Assembly (NCBI GenBank): GCA_949752745.1
Contig: OX457026.1
Location: forward strand, 33,905,911-33,969,910
Direction: 5' to 3'
Length of the DNA: 64,000 nucleotides
Source: Protula sp. h YS-2021
Lineage: Eukaryota > Annelida > Polychaeta > Sabellida > Serpulidae
The number at the start of each line of letters is the position of its first letter. The stretch's first letter is position 1. Positions 1 through 22,249 of the stretch are shown piece after piece. A model generated the notes under the pieces. That model did not search any database. It worked only from the letters and a program-made list of their open reading frames with translations, and had not been told where the DNA came from. Both the position numbers and the translations under genes were made by a program.

Positions 1-292
1 GGACATAACGCCCAGAGATCAACTACAGTGCCTGACAGGCGTTACCGCGAATACGGCTAAATCGGGAGTGGGCCAAGACCAATACAGATCACTAGAACTT
101 ATGGGTACTCGATCCTTCCGTCTCTCTTTGTTACTGCTCGTATTTCAGTTGTTGCTGTTTAATAACCTGGTATACTAAATAAGAATAAAATACAGGTACA
201 AACACCATTCTGTCAATTAACTAGTCAATTCATTAATTAATAGATTAATTAATTAATTAACTATTTATTATTTATTGTTTAATTTTACAAAG
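1..292 (+). other. Intron of the EGF gene (partial)
   Basis: No EGF exon is visible here. The stretch is AT-rich with a short TTAA/TTAATTAA run at about 222-262 and ends at the acceptor before 293. Confidence 0.6.
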
Positions 293-10556
<10,264 letters not shown>

Positions 10557-11630
10557 ACAGGTACTTCCCTACATCATATGCACGCGCGCCATGTTGCCTC
10601 TAATTTTATCGAGTTTTCAGTTTGGTTTTCGAGTTTGTTCGGTTGACCTGACGAGAAGCAAATGAAAACATTGAATTTATAACGCCTTTAACGTTTATAA
10701 GAAAACACTTCATGGCGTTTATAACAAGCGAATGTCCAGCATGTTTTAAGCAGGTCTGTGTTGAAATGCTTTGGTTTTACGTTGTTATTTAAAAACTGAC
10801 CTCTGGAGAGACCAATCTGTGGTATATAGGCACAAAGTGTGCGGCTTAAAAAATTAGTTCTTGTGTTGCAATAAGAATACTGTTTTCGCGGAATCGCCAG
10901 TGGTTTGGTGGAACACAAAGGTCTAAGACACAACAGATCGAACCACCGCAGAGGTCAGTTGTTGGAAAACAACTCCCGCTTTTTTAGCTTCAGCCACTAA
11001 AGAATTTGTTTAGAGCTAGACGTGTTCTTATGAACTTGCCTTCTGACTACGATCCACGATTTAAAACTATTTCACACTAATCATAGAGCAATTGAATTGT
11101 ACTTTTCCACAAATTTGAACTCTAATACAGTCTTATTTTCATTGACAAGTGGAGATCCTTAAAAAATCTTTACAATAATGTCATTTTAAGAAGCGTTATT
11201 AGACTCTTGAGTAGAACATAGCAAGGAAACAATAATAAGACTGAACACCATCAGCCTATTTGCTGCTCAAATAGTCGGGGAAACCAGATGACTGACGACT
11301 AATCGGTTTAAATTAGTTTTGACGTATTTAAAAATGAAACCTGCTACTCGAGTTTATGTACTCAGGTGGGTCTGTCTTTCATTTATCCCACCATGCCTTT
11401 AATCGCTGATGATTGAAAATATGCTTTGTTTGCTATTTTCAATTTCGTTTTGCTGAAGCCTATAAAAATGTCGCTAAAACGCATGGTCGTTAGTACAAAA
11501 ATAGTCACCTTGGTGTTTGGTTGTATGTCCGACGTCCAGCGTCTGCAACGTCTATGCAACGTTTGTCTGTCGGTCTTTTCTCAGTGTTGGGACAAACCTT
11601 TGAATAGACGTTGCGATAACAATAATAAAT
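10557..11630 (+). other. Probable 3' UTR and downstream flank of the EGF gene
   Basis: Non-coding sequence after the stop codon. I saw no AATAAA close by; the first clear one is at 11624-11629, inside a short AATA run, so the end of the transcript cannot be placed. From 11500 to 11610 there is a fragment of the ACGTT-rich dispersed repeat (GCAACGTCTATGCAACG). Confidence 0.35.
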
Positions 11631-13941
11631 AAATAAATAAACGAATGGCAACAATAAAAGTAAGTTAAGTAAGACTGGAATATGATGAATTGTGCGATCT
11701 CAAATAAATGTTAATTGGATGTCGTGATTTTTACCGGGGAAAGAGAGTTGGGTGAAGGGGCTTGTATGTATTTTCTTCTCACTAGTTCCGTATTTTCAAC
11801 TTCCTTCGTGCCATAATTGCAGTCGTTTGCTAAGCCGAACCCTCCTAGTACTACATTCCTTTTATCTATTATGTTTTTTCCTTTAATATTAATTTCTCGC
11901 CAGGCAGAAATCCTGTTCTTCAGGACAATTTCTGTCAAAATGGTGCTTTTGATAGGATTTCTATTAGGTGGGAAGGGTTCTTCAAATCGCAGTTTAAAGA
12001 CTTTAAAAGTCTATTCGAGTTACAAAAAATGTTTCTGTTTCTCATTAAGAACAACACTGGATCAACTTTTCAAACAACTTGCGTATAAAATTAATCCTAT
12101 GTCTTAGTAATATTACTAAAGCTTTGGTACACTAGGAGCCATAAGCTTCACTGCATTCTGTGGCTAAAACAAGTAAACTTTCTACGTGAGCTTTGTATTA
12201 ACACTGAAACACGATAAGTGTATCGCTTGCTTTGTGTATATATCATTCCCACTATTAGCGTATATATTTCTATGTGATTTACACCTCTCCTGTTTCGAGT
12301 GTACCCGGATACTCCTCCGCGTGTGGGGAAGATATCTTAGGATACCTAAGCCCCCCCCTCCCCCCCCCCCAAGTGGAGAGACGTAGTAGGTGTATCTCCT
12401 CCCTGCTTGGCTACTGGGACATCTCCCTGTCTACCACCTTCTTGTATAGTAACGTCTATATGCTGTCTTCCAACAGTTAATAATTTCCGGAAACTTGAAT
12501 GTATGTTGCCATTTCAAAAAGATTTTATATATCTTGAATTCAAATTAACAAATCTTAAAGCCTTCTTGCTGATCTAAATTTCATTGAATAATTGAATTTA
12601 GATCAGCATTTTCATTTTTTTTCCTTATGGTTTATAATGGCGATGATGTTTTCGCTGTGGTCTGTTGCAGGGGAATCCGGCTCTCCGGTTGGACGATACT
12701 TACGGGGGCTTTGCCTATGCGTGAAGGATAAAATCTCAGATTACATTGCACATGTGATACTACTGTGGCATAACTTACAACAACCTGCACGTATCTGGAT
12801 ATTTGAGACCACCAACTCGCGCCTATTGACTCCTTTCCTATTCCTTTCAAAACCCCGGGTAAATCGAATCCTAAAATCATCATTTTATTGTTGACTTCAT
12901 AGTTATGGCGGTGTCGTGTATGTGTGTGTGGTGGGTGGGGGAGGGGGGGGGGGGGGTGGCAGCGGCCATGAAATCAACTGGGCCTGTTTCGAAACAATAC
13001 AGGGTAAGAATTATATTATTATTGGTGTAAAACAGTACTAAACCGAATTGTTGTAAATATAATGAACAAAAAGTAAACGGCTTCTTACTCAGATCGAATA
13101 ACCTTTGCAATGAAAGTGCTTTGAAACAAAATAAAAAAAACTTTTTTAAGCGGGGCGTTATATCGTGTATGTCTGGCGCATCTACGGGCATTCTTATACA
13201 GCACAAAGTTGGTTTGTTTCCAAAACAAGAATAATATCGATATAACATCGCGATGCCGGAAACACCAGAGGTATGAAATCGGAAATCAACGAATCGCTTG
13301 CCGTGTTCTGCAAGTGCGAAGTACGAATGACAATAGTTCTGTCGTTACAACATTTTTTCAAGTACAATTTTGAATATTTGCTCAATTTTTTGTCAAAGTT
13401 TAGATATTGTTTCAATGTGTGCTGTGATTTAAGTATAGCTCTTGAATTTAACTTACTTTATAAATAAGGAGATTCTAACATTTAACTTGTGGTTTGTAAA
13501 CATTAGGGAATTTAAAAGTGAAAAATAATATAAATTATAAATCAACTTCTCACACTGTAACAAACGGGGTAGGAATCTAACAGGAGTATTATTTCTCAAT
13601 CATTGACTAGACAACAAGTTTTTTTTTTCAGAAATTCCATGGCTTGTTTTTGTACATATGTTTTTATTCGAGCCCAGTGTAATTCTTACTTTATTGAATT
13701 GTTTTCTTTCCATTATGATGAACTCAAGTAACTCAGAAGTAATCCAGTTTTTAACTTTGATTTTATTTCATTGGCCATATTTATGCATTGATTAATATAT
13801 AATTGTTGTGTATTTGTTATAAATTATGAAAATCTAATAAATATTTTTGATAGTTTTTGTTCTTTCACTTTAAAATCCACACAGAGGAAATTGGGAAAGC
13901 GACTAGAAGTTTTCATTGATACCTTGTTCTTCAACTTTCAT
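11631..13941. other. Intergenic sequence, no gene seen
   Basis: Short open frames of 60-120 codons occur on both strands but show no domain, splice pattern or recognisable motif. Low-complexity parts are a C-run at 12350-12372 and a GT/G-run at 12911-12957. Confidence 0.5.
12911..12957. repeat. GT-rich and poly-G tract
   Basis: A GTGTGTG stretch passes into a run of about 14 G at 12942-12956. The tract could form G-quadruplexes. Confidence 0.85.
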
Positions 13942-14255
<314 letters not shown>

Positions 14256-15120
14256 GCTAGTATCCTTTATCGGTAAAGGGGAGAATTCGAGTGCTGTTGT
14301 GGATGTGTACGTTCTTTAATGCTGCATGTTCCAATGCCATAACATGCCCGTAGGAGTCACCCACAAGTACACAAATGCTTTTACGACGACGTAAACAATT
14401 GTACCATCCCCTGGTTCGATTAAGGCTCAATCTGAAATTTCGCATATATAAACTAAAACATCGAAACTACCTAATGCAGACTGTTAGTCCCTGACAAATC
14501 CTAGGCCTTTAGTAATGTGCGCATTTTGCATATGATTTTGAATACATAAGTGGCAGTGATGTTAGCCTCTAGCCAATTTGGCTGAAGGCTATTGATATCG
14601 CTATATCTGTCCGTCCGTCTGCTCGTGCCTCAATAATTAGACTCAGAGTTATGTCAAGGCCATTTTTTCTAAGCTACTTATCTTACAGTTCTGGAATTTA
14701 TTGCTGTAAAACTATATATTGTGGGTGGGCTGTGTATTATGTGCAAAATCAACTAAAAATTGACGAAATGGCACTTCTAGTTTGGTAAGGGCCAATTCCC
14801 AACAACCATAAGACAGGCTTGTGCAGTAACACACACTGAAAACATATTTATTGTACATTTGCAGCGTTTTATTATTTTTCGAATCGGCTAAACAATTCAC
14901 GAAATTGCTCCTAGTCAAAGCGTAATGAAACTAGACCGAATTTCGCTACACGTAGCGAAATGGCGTCCACTTGCAATGGCACAATCTATCTGGTCAAAGA
15001 CACATTTTTAGTGTTTCCACATAATTGTCAGCTTCCGAATTCTTATCTTAAACGGGGACATCGAAGTAAATATAATGTAATCTTAAATAATAAAATTCAG
15101 TTTTTTAACCTCTTATATAA

Positions 15121-15600
15121 CGTCTTTTAGGCCCAAAGCGTCGAAAATAAGCTCAAAATCCCTCTATCTCTAAACCGTTTTCGAGATAATCGTCAACTTC
15201 CGGTTTTTGACCTTAACCATGACACAGGAGGTCACGGTCACCGAGGTACCACTTATATAGCGTCCGTTAGGTCCAAAGGGTCGAAAATAAGCTCGAAATC
15301 GATCTGTCTCTAACCGTTTTCGAGATAATCGTCAACTTCCGGTTTTTGACCTTGACCATGACACAGGACGTCAAGGTCTCCGAGGTACCTCTTATGTAAC
15401 GTCTTTTAGGCCCTAAGGGTCGAAAATAAACTCCATCTCTAACCGTTTTCGAGATAATGGTCAACTTCCGGTTTTTCATCTTGACCACGACGGAGGAGGT
15501 CAAAGTCACCGAGGTACCTCTTAAATAACGTCTTTTAGGCCCAAGGGTCGAAAATAAGCTCAAAATAGCTCTAACCGTTTTCGAGATCATGGACAATTTT
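15121..15600. repeat. Four-unit tandem array with GACCTTGACC motifs
   Basis: Units start at about 15121, 15261, 15400 and 15529, so the period is about 130-140 bp. Each unit has TTTTAGGCCC, GGTCGAAAATAAGCTC, CTCTAACCGTTTTCGAGATA, GTCAACTTCCGGTTTTTGA, CCTTGACCATGACACAGG and CACCGAGGTACC. Diverged copies lie at 46010-46310, 59150-59275, 59740-60190 and 61630-61760, so this is a dispersed family that has locally expanded. Confidence 0.92.
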
Positions 15601-15995
15601 TCTCTAGCGGATTACGATATACAAAGGTCAGTGACCTTGACCTTGACCCTGAATGTCGACATTAAGTCCACGATGCTGCTGCCTACTAACACCGTACACG
15701 TGTTGAAAAAAGGATTTGAGCTCTATTTCCAGCAATTTATCTTGATGAATAGGAGTTTGAAAAAATATTTTGACCTCAATTTGACCTCGACCTTGAAAGT
15801 CAAGATTAAAAAATATTGCGGATTTCACGACAACTCATTACCCGCTATGTCTCTGCCAAATGCCGTCCGTTTACTACAACCCTGTAGGAGGAGCTTTTTG
15901 GAAACCACTTTGAGGCAAAAAACTTTGACCTCAATTTGACTTCAAAACAATTGCGGATTTCACGCCATCTCATCACCTTCGTAGGAGGAGTTTTC
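15601..15995. repeat. Diverged continuation rich in TTGACCTTGACC
   Basis: It contains GTGACCTTGACCTTGACC near 15630 and further TTTGACCTCAATTTGACC near 15769 and 15925. The two later parts also share a GCGGATTTCACG segment, so an additional repeat unit of about 145 bp is present. Confidence 0.6.
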
Positions 15996-16553
15996 CGTAA
16001 ACCTCCGAGAAAGAAAATAAACAGGAAGGAATAAACAGCGAGAATTCTTAGCAAAGCATACCCATTTGCAAACTATGTTTGCAAGTGGGAAATATATAAA
16101 TTCAAATAGGTACCACGCAATGATTAGATGTAAATTTAACTGTGAAAGTAACTTTACAGTGAAAAAAAACGGCGGCTTGTGTTCACTGGTTTGAAGAAAT
16201 ACCAACATATTTTTGTAGAGGCTTAACTGGTGCTTTCATTTGATGACTTTAAAATCATAGCACAAGCAGATCATGATAACCTTGTAGAAATAACACAAAG
16301 TATATACTGACTGTTGGACCGTAAAGGACACGAATAAGGTTGGGGGCCTGAAGATGACTGGATAACAGAAATATACAGAATAAATGGACGGACAGACAGG
16401 CAAGACTTCTGCAGTCCCCTTTCCGGGGTACCAATGTAGGGGAATGGAGTGAAATGTATTTCATCTAGAAAAGAACTACTGAAATTGCTTTTTTTTTTAG
16501 ATTACCCCCATATTGGGTGTGCGGTCTCGATCCCTGTGTCTTCATACCTGTTT

Positions 16554-16937
16554 ATATATGTTACAGGGAATCTGTGAAATTAGGGATTTCATGAAATCCC
16601 TAGTGGATTCGTGTAATAACTTGCTCAATCAATTTCTATGTTTTTATTGAGAATTTTCAGGTTTGCAATGTAGTATTTTACCGAAATTAATAGTAGATTT
16701 TGAATTAATATACTTAAAGCACTCGATTGCCAAACTATCATTTACGAGATACCTCAGTACCTGAATTTAGCGATATTTTTTATCCAATGTAACTTATGTC
16801 ACATTTCAAGCTAAATTATCCTGAATGGATAATTTTTCAAAATAGTTTTATAATCAATATGAGTTTATTCATTACACGAATTCCCTAGGGGTTTCATGAA
16901 ATCCCTAATTACACAGATTCCCTGTAACATATATATA
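16554..16937. mobile_element. MITE-like element with 65-bp terminal inverted repeats
   Basis: The left arm 16554-16617 and the right arm 16871-16937 are near-perfect reverse complements. The arms start TATATATGTTACAGGGAATC and include a smaller palindrome, AGGGATTTCATGAAATCCCT. The AT-rich centre of about 250 bp has no coding potential. A TA-rich end is consistent with TA target preference, but the exact target duplication cannot be set because the ends are TA repeats. A diverged relative is at 44941-45380. Confidence 0.85.
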
Positions 16938-17388
16938 ACTTAATGAAGTTCTGTTTAGTTAATGACGTCACAGACTATTAGTGTGGCACTTAACAAAAAT
17001 ACTGCGGAGGCATATCAAGTTCTCTCATTTATCTTCGATGTTTTTTATTTTTTATTTACTTGTTGCTATTTATAGTCTCATCAACAGGGCGTACATTGTC
17101 ATGTGCCTGGTAACGTGTTTAAAATAATAACTTCTTTTTTCCTGAACAAGACTTCTTGACAAACTGGTGAAAAAGACAACAACAAAGAAAGTCATTATTT
17201 TTTTACATATCAAAGCCACGGAACTATGAAGAGCGACTAAAACTTTTTTTAGGTATTCAGCCATGACGACAACGTTTATTGCTGTTGTTTAGTTACACTT
17301 AAGATACTATTTCAACTACACAAACTCAGAAAAACAGGAACACTAGAGAGAAATGTCTTGTGTGAAAGACGCAGTGTGTGTGTGTGTG

Positions 17389-17390
<2 letters not shown>

Positions 17391-17466
<76 letters not shown>
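17391..17466. repeat. (GA)n microsatellite
   Basis: A GT run (17374-17389) followed by about 38 GA units with a single AAAG interruption. Confidence 0.97.
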
Positions 17467-17470
<4 letters not shown>

Positions 17471-17589
17471 TGGTCATATACTCTCCTCGAAGTGGTCATC
17501 CCTTCGTCCAAGCACCTCACCCTTGGGTCATCAGGTAACGCAGGATATATATGAAGCCAATATTTTTCAAAAGAACGCGGATGCGCGCT

Positions 17590-17945
17590 TCTGAAATTCT
17601 AGTATTTCGCACCCCATATTGGTCTATTTTCGAAACGATATGTCATGGCCTCCATTGGCGGTGAGCGATAACATGGACAGGTTGTCCTGTGCTTGCGACC
17701 ATGACGTTTATGCAACGTCTATTCAACGTTGCACTAAAGACGCTGATTAGGCGTCGGAGAAAGTTGGATTTTGCTAGAAACCAAAAGGAAAGTTTGAACA
17801 AAGTCTATTCAATGTTGTGTCGAAGTGAAGACGTTGATCTATAGTCGCAACTAATCAACCGATGCAATGTTGCAGTTTTGTCGGGTCGGCGTCCCAACCT
17901 CAAACCCACGTCAATCGACCTTTTAATATTTACTGGGCTTCAGAT
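17590..17945 (+). repeat. Copy of the ACGTTGA-rich dispersed repeat
   Basis: It starts GCGCTTCTGAAATTCTAG, then TGTCATGGCCTCCATTGG and GGTGAGCGATAACA. A series of CAACGTCTATTCAACGTTGC, GACGTTGATC and GACGCTGATTAGGCGTC segments follows. The order of blocks matches 63560-63905 and, in reverse, 62460-62820. Confidence 0.75.
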
Positions 17946-19139
17946 CACCGAAATGACGTCGCTTCTGTTACATCATAACGTTTCAGGCAGCTAATACGAC
18001 ATACAGATGTCACTTTTAAAGAAAAAAATAATAATTTTTCATCAAGTTACCGACAAAATCACTGCTTGGTTGCGTGTTTGGCGTATATATAATATTCATA
18101 GAATAGAAATTTGTGAAACGCTTTAATTTTAACGTAAGTATTCGCGAAAGTCCAGGAACAAGGAACAAACGCAATGAAAACATTTTAAAAGTTAATTGCT
18201 TGTCGATGTCTTGCTATCAACGAGATGTGGTGGCTGAACGTGTCAGTATTGTTTTCTTACCCCGTCCTAAAAAAAAGCAAACAAACAAAAACGCACACAT
18301 ACAAACAAGCTCACAACAGGCTATCTCTGTGAGTGCGCATTTAACAAGTACAAAAATTGTAACTCCAGCTCAGGTTGCACCCATCAAAATAAACTGAACT
18401 GTGGGTTTTTATATTCACAGGTGTGAGTTTTCATATATGCTCGTAACAAGACCAAATGAAAGTAGGCCAAATTTCTCCTGCTGTCTGTTACGTGTTACAT
18501 TTCTCTCTTTTTTTGACAAAATATCCAATAAACAAAACACAGTGTGAATGACATTGCACCTTTATGGCGGTATATTAAAAAAATCAAAACCTGCATGTTT
18601 TAAATTTTATTTTTTCTCGCGATCATTAAAATGACCCCGCGAAATTTCTATTGTCGCTCAACATATATGTTTTACACATTTTAGTTGCAATTTATTTGCC
18701 GCTTTTGCTTCGTCATGGTTTTTTTCACGCAATACAATTACGCATAAAATCTGTCTTTAAAGAATGTCTGTGAACACACGCTTTATCATTAGTTTGATTG
18801 TTGGATATCATATCTTTTTGAAAAGATTTCTCAATTTTGGAACGCGACAAAATTAATCACTGGGCGCGTAAAATAACGCATGTCAATGCAAATTCTGTAT
18901 TTTTTTCAGAATAACAAAAACCATGTGCATAAAATAGTATTGACTTGGATGACATAAAAAATGGTTAGCGAAAGAATTAAATGTTTGCTGGCATGTTAAT
19001 TGAACATAAATACCAACGCGATACAAAATACCTGATGGAGCGCGAAGGTTGTGAAATTTTTGTCAGGTGGGTACCAAAGCCTGCCATCTTTAATCAGAAT
19101 TATAAGAGATTAAGGCCAAATATCTAGTAGCGAGATACG
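17946..19139. other. Intergenic sequence, no gene seen
   Basis: AT-rich sequence without a recognisable repeat or exon. The one open frame of 94 codons (18113-18397) shows no known motif. Confidence 0.45.
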
Positions 19140-19666
19140 TTTTCAGTAATGTTGTTGGCGAATCATAGGCAGATAGGTAATAATTTCCCCTTCCATGATT
19201 CTAAATTTTAAGAAGGTTTTTCGCCAATATTTTCTCCAATTTGTGGTCAATCACCAAAAAATTATGGACAGGTACGCAATAATTCCTGCTACCTATACGT
19301 AAAGTTTCAAGGCAGTAAGGCTATTTTTCTGAAGTCGGTCTAGACCTTACGGAAAAAAACGTTTTATCGCCAATATTTCGACCAATTTTTGACGAATAGC
19401 TAAACAAAAAAATAGCAGCCAAGTAGACACTTATGTGCACTTTTCCATTGAAACCATACAAGGATATACATTTTAACTGCGTTTTGACCGATGTTTTTAC
19501 CAATGTTTGGCGAATTACCAAAAACGTAACAGCCAGGTAGGTAGTAATGTGTGCCACTATTACATAAATTACAAGGCAAGGACGTTATTTTCCTGGCGTT
19601 AGTTAACATATTTCGGAAGAAATTGCTTTTTCGCCAACATTTCAGCAAATTTTTGGCGAATTACAA

Positions 19667-19724
<58 letters not shown>

Positions 19725-20503
19725 GAGAGAGATATATATATAGAATAACAATGCAGGTTCGAAATCCGCTTCCCTAATTCTAAATTTTCAGAAGGTAAGA
19801 ATATATAACCAATTAGCCAATATATAGCCAATTTTTCCGAATTAAGAAAAACAGCAGTAGCCAGGTAAGTACCAATGATGACTATCTTTATCTAAAAATG
19901 GAAGATATTTTTGCCAGTTAGGTAGTGTCTGCTACTGTTACTTAAAATTACAACCCAATGAAGCTATTTTCCTGGCGTTTGTTAAGATTTTACAGAAATG
20001 TTTTTGCTTGCTCGCCAAAGTTTTCGCCCATTTTTTACCAAAAAAGTAATAGCCAATAAGGCAATATTGCCTGCTACCTTTCCTTAAAATTTCAAGATAG
20101 CAAGACTATTTTTAAATTTTAGTTTTTCTCCAATTTTATAACAGCTGGCTAGAAAGTAAGGCCTGCTACCTTTCTTTAAAATTTCGAGACAGTTAAACTA
20201 TTTTCTCGGAGTTCGTTAAGATTTTATTGGAATTAGTTTTAGTTTTTCGCCAAAATGTTCACCAGTTTTTGCATATCCCCCAAATAACAAACAGGAAGGT
20301 AGGAAGGCCTGCCACCTTTCTATAAAATTTAAAGACAGTCAAACTTTTTTATGGAGGTCGATTTTACTGAAAATATTTTGGTTTTCTACATAATTTTCAC
20401 CAATTTTTTTTGTCTATCACCAAAACTTGTAAAAAAAACCAAGTAGATAGTAATGCTGGCTACCTTTACTTAAAATGTTTTTTGCGACAATGGTACTATT
20501 TTC
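19140..20503. repeat. Array of diverged ~140-bp units with GCCAATATTTT hairpins (left part)
   Basis: Blocks recur in a fixed order: TTTTTCGCCAATATTT, CCAATTTTTGGCGAAT, CCAAAAAAGTAACAGCCAGG, TAGGTAGTAATG, CCTGCTACCTTTACTTAAAA, TTTCAAGACAGTAAGACTAT, TTTCCTGGCGTTCGTTAAGA. I count about ten units here and eight more at 22250-23345. GGCGAAT followed by CGCCAAA makes a small hairpin in each unit. Units are clearly diverged, so the array is old. A (GA)n run (19670-19730) has grown inside one unit. Confidence 0.85.
19670..19743. repeat. (GA)n(TA)n microsatellite
   Basis: About 25 GA units, a short ACAGAGAGA stretch and then TATATATATA, inside a unit of the diverged array. Confidence 0.95.
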
Positions 20504-20506
20504 CTG

Positions 20507-22245
20507 CCGCCGTATTCACGAAAGTTAAACCAATGGGTTAACCCATAACTTAATCCAAAAAGTTAACTTCGTGGTTTAAACCAAGTTTAAACCATTGGGT
20601 TAACTTATGTCATATTCACGAAAGTTAAGTATGGTTAAGTTCCTGAGAAATGTTTATGGTTAAGTTCCTGAGAAATGGTTAAGTTCCTGAGAAATGTCTG
20701 AGTAATTTCATTTGTGTTCCTCCTCCTTTTTCCTCTCTAGGAGGGGGAAGGGGAATGAAGTACAACTGTGTTTGAAATTGACTTGTAATCCCAGATACCA
20801 AGCTTGCAGACTAAATAATGTAGAAAGCATTGACGAGTACAGGGAGGAGAGGCACAGGCCCGTATTATATATGAAAACTACACTATATTTACCAGTGGCA
20901 GATCCAAGGAAGAGGGGGGGCGTTTATGGGTTGTCATGCCCCCACCTCTAGATTAAAAAAATTGACAGTAAAACTTCGGGTAGTACTTTGGGTATATTCC
21001 CTCTCTCTTTCTCTCTTTTTTTCTCTCCCTCTCTCTCAGCCCCTGTGCCCCGCCGGGTTTCAATCCTTGTTCACATGTTGTGTATCCAAGTACATTCAAG
21101 CAACGATTACGATGATAGTTCGCTGCAAGATCACCTCTTTTCTTGATTTTTTGTCTTTTGCTTCTTTTTTTCATCAGTTAGCCAGTCATTGCATTCATTT
21201 CGCTTTAAAAATTTGTTTTGCGATTATGACGACAGTTTACTACGAAACAACTTCAATTTACGTACGTCATTTAGACGTTCACTCCCAGCAATCATTAAGA
21301 CGTCAGAATGACGTCGAGTCGACGTCGTGACCCGACGTTTCCGAAGTCGGACTGACGTGCCGGTTTGGTTGTATATGAAATGGAACCGACGTCGGGTTTT
21401 CAACGTCAGAATGACGCCGGGTTCCGACCTAAACCCGACGTTGGACTTAAGTCGGTTTTAGGTTGTATATGAAATTGGAACCGACGTCGGATTCCTACCT
21501 GAAAATGACTAGAGTTAATAGATAATTAATCATTCAACTGCTGCTGTGAAATACTTACGAAAGCATTTTCCATGTACATTTGTACAATCTAGGAAGAATA
21601 TACCGACGCGCCATCAAAATTCTAAAATTTTCATGTAAAAATTACGTTTTTTCATCCTGTTTTTCAAAATGACTTCCATTTCCGGTGAGCGATAATAATG
21701 TTCATCGCTTTTTGGTCGTTTTTGCAACGTCGGAATGACGTCAGGCTGGTTTTGGGGGAATAGGTCAGAATATGGTTGTGAAGTTCGTCGGGACCAAAAT
21801 CCAACCTTTTTTCAACCGAAAAAGACGTCGGTTGTTTGCTGGGCTGGGGTAATTTCGCATGGTTTTTGCAAATATGTTATTCTGCGAAGTCATAATATTG
21901 TCCACTTGCACCATCCCCCGTCCTCGACTAGGCAACCCAATCTTAAGGGTTTTTCGAAATGAAAATAAACAAAACACAATTATTTTTCCCTTTCCAGGAA
22001 GTGCCAGTCTCTTGAAAAATCCCTGAGAAATCCCTGTATTCTCCCCCAATAATGATGACGTATTTGGGTTAACTGCGGTTTAACTTAAACCAAAAGTTAA
22101 GCCACTGGTTTAGTTAAATCACTGTTAAACTTCTTTTGTGAATATGGTTTAAACCATTGGTTTAGCTAATCCAAATTTTTTGGTTTAACCCACTGGTTTA
22201 ACCCAATCAGTTAAACCAAAGAGTTAACTTTCGTGAATACGGCGG
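20507..22245. mobile_element. 1.74-kb inverted-repeat DNA transposon, non-autonomous
   Basis: Left end CCGCCGTATTCACGAAAGTT and right end its reverse complement (22224-22245). Both subterminal regions are packed with TTAAACCAATGGGTTAACC-type inverted repeats (20520-20640 and 22065-22230). CTG flanks both sides (20504-20506 and 22246-22248), and the uninterrupted array consensus reads CCTGGAGTT, so insertion with a 3-bp duplication is well supported. No transposase was seen. A nested MITE lies at 21284-21843. Confidence 0.88.
21284..21843. mobile_element. Nested MITE with CCCAGCAA ends
   Basis: It begins CCCAGCAATCATTAAGACGT and ends ACGTCGGTTGTTTGCTGGG, so short inverted ends CCCAGCAA/TTGCTGGG enclose 560 bp. 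The inside is full of GACGTC-type palindromes (21300-21500) and contains the CTTCCATTTCCGGTGAGCGA block shared with the dispersed ACGTTGA family. No target duplication is clear. Confidence 0.65.
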
Positions 22246-22249
22246 CTGG

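Noticed and set aside
15267..15596. 109-codon repetitive minus-strand frame
   Set aside because: It follows the four-unit GACCTTGACC array. Repeats of the peptide mirror repeats of the DNA and there is no start or splice evidence.
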